NCBI GenBank assembly: GCA_965153455.1
Contig: OZ234497.1
Location: 2,976,001 to 3,040,000, forward strand
Length of the DNA stretch: 64,000 nt
Direction: 5' to 3'
DNA from: Sphagnum compactum
Taxonomy: Eukaryota > Bryophyta > Sphagnopsida > Sphagnales
Part shown: in pieces, positions 55,656-64,000 of the stretch
Numbering within the stretch: the first letter of the stretch is position 1
Layout of the letters: the number at the start of each line of letters is the position of its first letter
The notes under the pieces: model-generated
The model's database searches: none
Told to the model about the DNA's origin: nothing
The model's input: the letters and a program-made list of their open reading frames with translations, nothing else
Position numbers and translations under genes: made by a program

Positions 55656-58200
55656 AATATTTAACGTTGGTTTCCATTTGTTTCACCCACCCATTGTTTT
55701 TAAAATACCCACTAAAAAATCAACAAAAATAATTTAATGGTGCATGTCATACCCATTATTTTTCCACCATCTATATATCAACATCTTTTTGACTTATATT
55801 TATTATGAACATACGGCAACATAAGAATGTGTCATCATTAATAGCCCCTTTAAATTAAAGTAAAAAATAATGGGCACATTTCAAATTTGGTGGGTGGGGG
55901 GGGGGACCAACCAACCCACCCAAGGTCCATTAATAAATAGTGGTTGGGTGCGTGTAACTATGCACATGAAAACCCCACCTAACCATTATATTCCAAAATA
56001 TAATAATCATGGAAATTAAGCCTTATTTGGAAAATTCGGTGCGACAAACCATGAAACCTGACATAAGCATGAAAACAACCAAGATTAAAAGATTTTCTAA
56101 CCCAAACAAGAATAAGGCAGGCCTAGTTCCGAATCCAAATCATGAAACAAAACAAACAAAAACAAAAACTTGACACGTATGAAACAAAAATCTAGCAAGA
56201 TTTTATTACAAAGAAGAAATAAAAACATAACAAGGTTATAACAAGAAATGTACCCAAAAGTAATGTTGACCATATTAAAGGTAATGACAAATTCTACTTC
56301 TATTTATATCCATTGGGCACCTAGCTCAAAGAAGTTTCTTAAGAAACTTTCAATTTATATGTGGCCCATATTCACTCATGTATGAATTATGAGTGAATTA
56401 AAATTCAATTGAGAATGAACTAAAATTCAATTAAGAGTGAACTAAAAGTTAATTAATAATTAATTAGAAATGAAATAAAAGTTAATTGGAGTGAACCGAA
56501 TGTGAACTAAAGATTAATTAGAAGTGAAATGAAAATGAACTACAAGTTAACTAAAAATGAATTATAAATTAATTAAAACAAACTAAGAATTAACTAAAAA
56601 TGAATTAAAAGTTAATTGGAAATGAATTAAAAATGAACTTAAACTTAACTAAAAACTAATCAAAAGTGAATTAAAATTAAACTAAAATTTAAGTACAAGT
56701 TTATTATAAAACATGAATGAACATTCAAATGAATGAACCCCATAACATTAACATTCATTACAAAACCCCCATCAATATTTTAAGGATAACTATAACTATG
56801 GATCCATCCAAGTTCACCCATAATCAAATAGTTCATTAAACATTGCAAATGATATACTCAGAAAATGAAAGGTTATAAAATCTTGTCAACATTACCATCA
56901 AAAATGAAAAGTAGGACCAAAATTATTAAAGCTTGGAATCCTTAATTGTGATTTTGGTCTTTAGACTAATAAAATCATACCAAAAAATGAACATTCATTT
57001 ACTTCTTCCTGAAGTGCACCATACATACTCTATGATAAAATATAAAACACCCCATGAAGATCACATAAAATGATCATGAATTTATAGGACTTGAAGCCAA
57101 CATTTATGGGCAAACTCATTTACTACCAACCTAGTACACAACAATCATTTAACATTTTTAATAAACATAAATTCTATGCTTCACACTTTAAAAGATATAG
57201 TAATTTAAAAGACAAAAACTATATCCGAGTGTAAGTAAGGTAAAGTAGATGATTCATTGCTCATAAGTTTTTTTGCATGTAGCCATGAAAAAGTTTTAAT
57301 GTATTGACAATAGAATTTTTTTTAATACAATAATTAACATGATGATAATCTTTCATTTTATATTTAAAATGTTGAAAAACCCCATTTTGAAAATAAAATT
57401 AAGTAGAATTTAAAAATATATCTTTATTTGCATAAAATGTTTTTTTAACAAAATGGCTACATGTATATTAAATATTGATTTAATTTTTTTTTCAACTTAG
57501 TGGAGCTTTTAAAAAACTTATGTATTATCAAATTATGGGTGTTATAATCATAATATATCAAATTTTTAACATGAAATAGGTTTGAACACCATTTTGACAT
57601 TAATTTTAGACATACTTTCAATCTACTTTATGATATTCAAGTTGTTCAAACTTTGTATTCAACTTCCCATAAACTAAATGTAAGGCCCTATGGTTTTGTA
57701 TTTCTATTTCAAAATATTTTGAATTTACTTTCTTGTGTCCATATAAAAAATTATTTCATTTTTTAATTTGATTTTGGGCAAATGACTTTTTTTTTGTTTA
57801 CTTTACCTTGTTGACACTGATTTGCTAATGGTTGCTTCCCAAAACACATGCTAGGATATGAACTGTTGCCAAAACAACAAATTGATTTAGTGGTGGCTCA
57901 TTAGTTTTCTCTCCCACAATCCCAATTCTAGTATGTTTTGTCCTTATTTGCTTCAATAGGTATGTAACAAAAATGATTATGCTCAAGAGCTTAAGCATAT
58001 GTTGGTACATTTTTCCCTCTTCTTCATGAAATCAAGGGACTTTGCCATTATCCATTTACAAAGTAGTGACAACACTATTTAAAAAGATAAAGTTCAACAA
58101 AACTTAATGGAATTAAAAAGCATGATGGAATTCTTAAAGGCAAGTACAATTTTTTTCAAAATGTGAAGTTATGAAAAGTTTAACAATTATTATTGCAAAT
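55656..58200. other. AT-rich intergenic DNA
   Basis: No gene is seen. Contains a G-run (GGTGGGGGGGGGG near 55895-55905) and a minisatellite listed separately. Confidence 0.5.
56380..56705. repeat. Degenerate minisatellite GAACTAAAAGTTAATTA
   Basis: About sixteen units of roughly 18-20 bp with the consensus GAACTAAAAGTTAATTAGAA and much drift. It has no associated gene. Confidence 0.7.
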
Positions 58201-58224
58201 TATGAGATAGTAATTTATTACATA

Positions 58225-58400
58225 ATGAATTTTAGCAATTGAAGAAATGTGGGACAAGCAAAGTCAAGTCAAGAACCTTACCAATAGCGAGAGGACTTGA
58301 TGGTAACACAAATTGTCCAACCCAATCTTGCAAAACCAAAGAACATCTTAAATTTGAATGCTTAGGTGAAACTTTAAAAAATCTCATTGGCAAAGAGAAA
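58225..58400 (+). CDS. Short coding-like block, unrecognised
   Basis: Reads SRTLPIARGLDGNTNCPTQS followed by CKTKEHLKFECLGETL and closes at about 58399. The composition and paired Cys look protein-like. No splice partner is clear; the following kilobase has more broken coding-like pieces (QHAYIIHTKCIIKYLIVNN at about 58550). Possibly a decayed multi-exon gene that includes the blocks at 59.6-60.6 kb. Confidence 0.2.
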
Positions 58401-59614
58401 TGATTACTATAAAAATATAACCAATGTTGTTTACAACAATTATAATAGAGAGTAAGGTCTACAATATGTTGCAATTGCTTAGAAATTCCAAACATGACTA
58501 CAAATTGAGATTGCCAAGAGAACACTTAAAGCTTGATGTGAACACAAATTCACAACATGCATACATAATCCATACAAAATGCATCATAAAATATTTAATA
58601 GTGAACAATGTATGACACCAAAGGCAATAGAAGCATTTGGTCTTGATTTCGCTCACCAATCCATTTTTTTTCATTCTCATTAGTAAACAAAAACTATAAG
58701 CAAAAGATCTTTAGTCTATAGAAAAAATTAAAAATGCAAAGCCAGATGTATGGTCACATATCTAGATTACAAGACAAATAGTAAAGGAGGAAACATGACA
58801 ACAAAACTCCCATGAATGACTTAAAGATGATTACCAAGAATGTCCAAATGAAAAAGACGTTGTTTAGGTTTTGGTCATGAATTGCTCACAATTGCGACAA
58901 GTGGCCTTACATATTAATCATAATAATGCACAAGTTTGTATAGTTAATCTCCAAGTGATTGTCAATGAAGTCCTTGTGATCAGGTTCAAATCTAATATTG
59001 ATGGCAAGTTGTAAGCATTACTTCATTAAAAACCTACAATTTGTAGTTTTTTTTATTATGTGTCAACTTTTGAATGATGAAGATTCATGCCACCATTCTG
59101 AGTGGGCCATTTGCATTTTAATTTGAGGTTTTGTTAAGTTTTGGTATTGCTTGGTTTGTGAATGTTAAATATATGTAACAAATAAATATATTTCATGTAA
59201 ATATTTTGGTTTCATTTACATGCAAGTTTGGAGTTTAAAGGTTTTCACGAACTAGTTTGTACTAAATAACAACAACAATAATCACTTGTATTTTTTTTTG
59301 CTACATAAAATTGTTTTCCTTTTGTTGCATCAAATTGTGGTTTTCTTTTCATTAGACTTATAAGTCAATCTGAATGGTGATTGCACTCTTGCAAGAAAAA
59401 TTAAGCACTTCAACAAAAACTTTGAAAAATTAACAGGTACACATTTGAAAATTATTTTTAAAGATATTTTACTTCATGAATGTTAAGGTGAACATCTACA
59501 TACTTACATTTGCATGTGTTTTACAAATGTAAAACAATGGTAGATGATGTTGCAAACGAAGTGGATTACGGATTGTTACTTTCAAAGCTTAAAATTGACA
59601 TGCTTCAAAATTAG

Positions 59615-60036
59615 ACAAGGACCCAAAGAAAGCGAAAAGTCAAGAAAATGTATTACTTGACTGAAGCACAATCAAAACTATTGGATGTTTTCAACTTCAC
59701 AGATTTAAAGACGCCACTTGCATCAAAAAATGTGGGTGAAGTCAATGACTTTGTGTCACAATATGTTCAAAGCAAAACTGAATTTCAAGAGAAACATGGA
59801 ACATTACCTTGCCTAGGTATTAAATTTACCAATCTAATTTAATTCATGTTAAACTAAACATGAAAATTTATTAACAATTGTTACATAAATATAAATGTTT
59901 CATATTGCAGGACATATCAAAATTATGTTGGATGTTTTTGGATTAGAGTATAAGAAAATTGAAGGCAATCTCACTAATTGGAAAGAGAAAAAATTGTTGA
60001 AGGAGATGGTCATAGGAGACATAATGCCTTTCTAAA
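59615..60036 (+). CDS. Small spliced ORF of unknown function
   Basis: First block reads MYYLTEAQSKLLDVFNFTDL and continues to HGTLPCL; donor G|GTATTA at 59815. The second block follows TTGCAG at 59910 and reads GHIKIMLDVFGLEYKKIEGN to DIMPF, ending at TAA about 60034. The junction keeps the frame (phase 1). A conserved-looking acceptor and matched phase support a real exon pair. No domain is recognised. An upstream in-frame stop at 59611 means any earlier exon is broken or spliced differently. Confidence 0.35.
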
Positions 60037-60314
60037 TGCACAAGTTCTATTCAAATTTTGATATTTTTGACATCAATATGTGGTTAGATTTGTCATTTGA
60101 CCAAGTAACTAGCCTGATAGGAAAAATGAACAAAAAATAAATAAAGAAGAAGAAAGTCAAAATCCTAAACAACTCTTTCTTAACAACTTCTTCAGCATTT
60201 GTTGGATGGGGAAAAAACAGCAAACGATGTCTATAAATAGACATTGATGTGTTTATACTATCACATGTAGGTAAGTATAATTTTTAAAAAATCAATTGAT
60301 TTGAAGTTCACACG

Positions 60315-60590
60315 ATGTTAAAGATATTAACATCATTGTGGTATTTATACAAAGACAGAGGATGTGTTTACGGAGGACAATTGTCAAACCCCTACAGAAG
60401 ATATAAACAACATGCACATAAGCCTCCATATAAAATGAGGAATGATGCTATGGAATATCAGTCGTTTAATATGCATTTTGATCTAGAAATGAAGTATAGT
60501 ACTTCACAAAGGTATTCAGTTGATAAAAAAGAAAAAGAATTAATACGTGTTTTGAAATCTGATACAAAAATTAGATATAATCTTTTTTGA
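60315..60590 (+). CDS. GIY-YIG-like nuclease domain ORF, possibly decayed
   Basis: The frame has YLYKDRGCVYGGQLSNPYRR followed by YKQHAHKPPYKM. The arrangement of a first Tyr strand, then VYGGQ, then NPYRRYKQH matches GIY-YIG nucleases (YxG, catalytic Arg, following His), but the second signature is YGG instead of YVG or YIG. It ends SDTKIRYNLF at TGA 60588. It may belong with the spliced ORF just upstream. Homing-type, Penelope-type or virus-derived sources are possible and cannot be separated here. Confidence 0.35.
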   Translation: MLKILTSLWYLYKDRGCVYGGQLSNPYRRYKQHAHKPPYKMRNDAMEYQSFNMHFDLEMKYSTSQRYSVDKKEKELIRVLKSDTKIRYNLF

Positions 60591-60599
60591 GGGATGTCC

Positions 60600-61960
60600 T
60601 TTTGATCTAGTCTATTGGATTAGAGAAAGGAAATATAAAAGATGAACATCTATTTTTTTGGTTGATGTTATTTTTTTAGTGTACATATTTTACCATAACA
60701 ATAGTAGCTATTGATGTTGAACAACAACATCCCATTGATGTGACTATAGACCCAAGCACGAAAACAGTATTTCACTAGTCAATAAGCTCTAATATTATCA
60801 ACATGCATCTATTTTTGTTTGCATTTTGCTTCATAACTTGCATGCTCTTTCTGCAGGTTTAATAACCAATACCATAGAGCTTGTGAATTGTGTGGTATTT
60901 GTAGATTGATATTGACAAGAGTCTTCAAGAGCCAGTTAGGGACATGTGCATGTTGTTTCATCAACATGCTACAATTCTGGCAGTTATATTTCTACAAGAA
61001 GCTCAACGGTTCATATATGTTACACCCACATCATAATATGTTGGTGCTAAAAGTGAGCTAACTACAATGTGGATAATACAAAGTAGTGATTCTTACCTTC
61101 CCAATTTCAATATGTTGTTTATGTCATCCAAAAATTGTTGCAGCTTCAACTATGTGTCACTGAAAATAAACACAGTTGGTGTATTTTCTGTTCCTGCTTT
61201 CTTCAGAACCATTTGTTCCAAGGCTCAGGCCAGTTTATTGTGTCATTAGTGAGTCAAGTTAGCATTAGCACTATTGAGGGTATTCTGCTGATGAGCCTCC
61301 AAGATTGCATCTGACTATCAGTATAGCATTCACAAGGTCATAGTGCTGTGAACCTCCTAATCTGTCTACCAAGCGTGTGTCATCTTGAGGTCCTCTTGCC
61401 ACTCAAGTATGCCATATTGTTTACTAATCTCCACTTGGAAGATCCCATGTGCAAATGATATGAGATTGGATGAAGTATGTCTTGGTCAGATGTTGTACCT
61501 CAAAAATCAAGTTCATTTGCACCGCCATTCACACGATTTCACCACTCATTAGGCACACCACTGTGTCCTCTTCCAATTTCTTCTGCTCTATTTCCAATCC
61601 ATAAATCTGCAAGGATGAAGAACCATCGTCCAAAACCATGAAATCAGCTCTGAAAGTCCATGAAGATATGTACAGATGACAATTTTGACTCAAGATTGAA
61701 CTGTTGAAGGTTCCCGCAGAGTACCTTCTTCAGAACCGCTCCCCTCACCTTGACCCTCCTCCTCAAGAAGAAAATCAAATACTGCCTTACTACAAGAACT
61801 GTCCAAAGTTCCCCTTTTCTAGGTGTCTCTGTCAGCATTACGCCGGAAGCAAGCCTTCCTCCCATGCTGATCCCTTTTCCCTTTTTGTATGCTGGAGATT
61901 TCTCTCTACACTGGAGAATGGGTTCTGGTCCAAGCTACTCTGCAGTGATTGATTCCCACA
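60600..61960. other. Intergenic or decayed DNA, possible minus-strand exon remnants
   Basis: The minus strand shows two exon-like pieces: IYGLEIEQKKLEEDTVVCLM after TTGCAG (about 61600-61530) and LRRRVKVRGAVLKK before GTACTC (about 61770-61725). They may belong to a gene divergent from the NUMOD3 gene, starting near ATG 62338 (MAEGFRVFRE). The pieces do not join into a convincing protein. Confidence 0.25.
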
Positions 61961-61971
61961 CTGCAGATTCA

Positions 61972-62083
61972 GCCTGGAGATTTCTCCATTTAGGGTATTT
62001 GATCTCGAGTTGCAGATTTCTCGATTTAGGGTATCTGATCTCCATGAGCTGCAGATTTGTCCATTTAGGGTATCTTTCTCCAG
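61972..62083. repeat. Three-unit tandem repeat, about 38 bp
   Basis: Units of the form CAGATTTCTCCATTTAGGGT plus ATCTGATCTC repeat three times, each with a TTTAGGGTAT telomere-like word. It lies in the promoter-side region of the NUMOD3 gene. Confidence 0.75.
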
Positions 62084-62297
62084 TTCTAGATCAGAAGCAG
62101 GCAGGAGCAGGGGATCCGGTTGCTGCCCTTTCTTCTTGTTCTTCCCTCATACAATCGATCAATGTCCTTGTTGACGAAAGAGGACAAGAGAAGATAAATG
62201 TGCAATCTTATTCGCTTTTACGTATTTTGCTGACGCAAAGCCCTCGCAGTATGCCCACAAGACGAAGAAGACGAAGAAGACGAAGCAGAAGGGCTTA

Positions 62298-62350
62298 GGC
62301 TTTAGGGTTTCGCGAAAAACCCTAAACCCTTCAGCCATGATTAGGGTTTT
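62298..62350. promoter_or_regulatory. Telo-box cluster in a probable shared promoter
   Basis: TTTAGGGTTT (62301-62310), AAAACCCTAAACCC (62316-62329) and TTAGGGTTTT (62341-62350) are telo-box (AAACCCTAA) motifs. The first two form an inverted pair around CGCGA. Telo-boxes are typical of plant housekeeping and translation-related promoters. The NUMOD3 gene starts 300 bp to the right, and a possible divergent ORF starts at 62338 on the minus strand. Confidence 0.65.
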
Positions 62351-62424
62351 ACCCCCACTTTCGAGTCTGTTTTCTAGCATCTCTCCTGTGCTTGCGTCAC
62401 TCTCTCTGTCTCTTGCAATACTCT

Positions 62425-62450
<26 letters not shown>
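62425..62450 (+). repeat. (CT)n microsatellite in the 5' leader
   Basis: About twelve CT units downstream of the telo-boxes, probably in the 5' leader of the NUMOD3 gene. A second tract lies at 62708-62728, just inside the first intron. Confidence 0.85.
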
Positions 62451-62455
<5 letters not shown>

Positions 62456-62649
62456 GATTTCTTCATTTGGGTTATTTTTTCGTATCGGAGTTTCTCATGT
62501 ACTGGCCGTTCAAACGTGAAGACTTGGGTCCTCTGTTTTTGGGACGATTTCGGCGATTTCTGTGCGAGCTATTTTCTCTCTGATCTCAGTTTTGTTTCTC
62601 TCTTCTTCTGTGGATTTTGTGTCTGCGAGTGGTGGTGGTGCAGCAGGTG

Positions 62650-63843
62650 ATGGGAGTCGGTCATGTTCCATGCTTGGGGTGTCCTGTTGTATTTCAGAGG
62701 TGATGACTCTCTCTCTCTCTCTCTCCCTCTCTCTGTGTCCTCGTTCTCGTTACTCTTTTTTCTTGGGTTGAATCTGAGTACTGGATGCTGAGCTATTTTT
62801 TTGTTTTTGTTTTTGTTGCAATATTGGCTAAAATGCTCAGAAGAGCTTGTATTTTTCTCGGAAGGAGAAAAGTTGCAAACTAGTGTGCACAGTAGTGTAG
62901 CTCTCTGTGTGCCCCAATTTGCTAATCCCCTCCTCTTCCTCCCCTTGAGAACATTTTGATTCTTGCTTATCCCATTCTGTGTGTGTTCTCACTTCCTTCT
63001 TGACATTCCTGGAGATGATAATCTGAAGCTGGAGATGGTGCAAAAGCTCTGGATCGTCTGGGTTTATGATGCATGGCTGAAAACCTGATGCATCAGCTTG
63101 AAAACACCTGATGGGTGTTGGTTTTAGGGTTTAGGGTTTAGCTCTGTACCCTAATCGCTAATCCCCTCCTCTTCCTTCCCTTGAGGAAGTTGTGAATCTT
63201 GCTTATCCCATTCTGTGTATGTTCACACTTCCTTGCCATTCCTGGAGCTGGTAATCTGAAGCTGGAAATGGGGCAAAAGCTCTGGATCATCTGGGTGTAT
63301 GATGCACAACTGAAAACCTGATGCATCAGCTTGAAAACGCATGATAGGTGTTGTATTAAATTTTTTTTTTTGGCCTCCATATTTTTGGGGTTCTTTGTTG
63401 CAGGTCTCTGGTGTCACATGGCTCTCCTTCCATCACCTGGAGTTCTCAGAGCACACCCTCTTCCTTTAGTCATTATTGTGTGTGCTCCAATGCCATAGTC
63501 CTAAAGCACCCATGTCCAAGGGCTGCGTGCCTTGTGAAGAAACTACAATCTTCAAGGCATGGCTCGAAGCATGGATTTGTTTTGATGGCTATAACCTCCA
63601 TTGCTTCTGAGGTTGAAACTCCTGGGACCCTGTTGTGCTTCCAGCTGATGCAGCAGATAGAGGAGGAGGACCAGCCCTCCAACAGAGAACAGGTTGAAGA
63701 AGTAAGCATTGCTTCCCGAGCTGTGGACCTCCTTTTGAGTACTGTTGACACTACTCCAGCAAAAGAGATATTAAGACGCCAGAGAATAGCACAATCCAAC
63801 AAGGGAAGGGTACCATGGAACAAAGGCAGACATCACTCTACAG
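62650..63843 (+). CDS. NUMOD3-motif protein gene, 5' part
   Basis: Exon 1 runs from ATG 62650 to 62699 (MGVGHVPCLGCPVVFQ), the first ATG after an in-frame stop near 62580. Intron 62700-63403 has GT and TTGCAG borders. Exon 2 is 63404-63843, and the phase fits (AG|G at the junction), giving 163 codons before a GTATGT donor in phase 1. The N terminus is rich in Ser, Arg and hydroxylated residues and low in acidic ones, like an organelle transit peptide. After an acidic stretch (QQIEEEDQPSNREQVEE) comes RRQRIAQSNKGRVPWNKGRH, the NUMOD3 motif found in a conserved family of plant proteins and in homing nucleases. The rest lies beyond the window. The function in plants is not established. Start codon choice is moderately sure. 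Confidence 0.7.
62897..63354 (+). repeat. Tandem duplication of about 220 bp within the first intron
   Basis: 62897-63117 and 63138-63354 are about 85 per cent alike by eye, sharing GCTAATCCCCTCCTCTTCC, GCAAAAGCTCTGGATC and AACCTGATGCATCAGCTTGA. A TTTAGGGTTTAGGGTTTAG run lies at the junction (63122-63140). It is non-coding. Confidence 0.85.
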
Positions 63844-64000
63844 GTATGTCGTGGTTTTTTCTTTTCCATTGAGCATGATAAAGAGGCTGTCACTCTTTGC
63901 AATGTTTTTTTTCCTTCCTGGTGGTGGCTATAAGTTCAGAATGGTGAAGCAGAAGAGTTTTGAACAAATGACACACATGGGTTTTGGTGGTGTTGCATTG

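Noticed and set aside
62159-62380. Minus-strand ORF starting MAEGFRVFRE as a firm divergent gene
   Set aside because: It becomes Phe-rich low complexity opposite a GAAGAAGACG repeat and no convincing downstream exons were found. Mentioned only as a possibility.
63411-63500. Start at the ATG in TCACATGGCTCTC for the NUMOD3 protein
   Set aside because: That frame stops after 26 codons. The NUMOD3 frame has no ATG at this end of exon 2 and needs the upstream exon.
1-64000. tRNA, rRNA or other structured RNA genes
   Set aside because: No cloverleaf, rRNA core or snRNA box was recognised by eye. A covariance-model scan would be needed to exclude short RNAs.

Overview
This is an AT-rich stretch of plant nuclear DNA with introns, a non-LTR retrotransposon, a MULE-type transposase relic, CT microsatellites and telo-box motifs. 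The best taxonomic clue is an NLR immune-receptor gene whose N-terminal domain is an alpha/beta hydrolase rather than a TIR or coiled coil. That hydrolase-NB-ARC-LRR (HNL) class is known from liverworts and is reported from other early-diverging plants, so I infer a seedless land plant (liverwort, lycophyte or fern grade). The species cannot be fixed from sequence alone.

The window is a rearranged NLR locus. The best-preserved HNL gene (HNL-B) lies on the minus strand at about 35.8-28.4 kb. Its exons, in order, are a short lysine-rich exon, three exons for a SERAC1-like hydrolase, one NB-ARC exon and one very long LRR exon. Every junction from the first hydrolase exon to the LRR exon has GT/AG sites and matching phase. 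The LRR exon is a 72-bp (24-aa) tandem array of about 36 repeats, followed by about 15 decayed ones. Downstream on the same strand (24.9-19.3 kb) is a multi-exon relative of CTC1, the large subunit of the telomeric CST complex. It has probable frameshifts and is cut off at its 3' end.

A second, decayed copy of the same unit lies at 1-9.6 kb: a CTC1 5' fragment, then HNL-A with its last hydrolase exon, NB-ARC and LRR. HNL-A carries stop codons and indels and lacks its 5' half. A matching HNL 5' half (exon 1 to first hydrolase exon) sits inverted on the plus strand at 17.8-19.3 kb and abuts the broken 3' end of CTC1. A third copy of the HNL upstream region alone is at 53.2-54.5 kb. A spare block of LRR repeats is at 9.6-10.35 kb. 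Together these show tandem duplication followed by inversion and breakage.

Mobile elements sit at the joints. A 5'-truncated LINE (13.56-16.27 kb) has a 15-bp target-site duplication, and its unoccupied site is visible at 53.07 kb. An element with 67-bp terminal inverted repeats abuts the HNL upstream region in three places, in two orientations. A 120-bp CACTA-like MITE lies at 11.24 kb. A decayed MULE/SWIM transposase (42.1-44.8 kb) is surrounded by arrays of a GTATTGCA motif spaced about 51 bp apart.

From 49 kb rightward lie a decayed zinc-finger ORF (49.1-49.7 kb), a minus-strand zinc-finger gene or pseudogene (54.5-55.7 kb), a small spliced ORF and a GIY-YIG-like ORF (59.6-60.6 kb). The last gene starts behind a telo-box promoter (62.3 kb): the 5' end of a NUMOD3-motif protein gene that runs off the right edge. 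Long AT-rich intervals between these hold only repeats.
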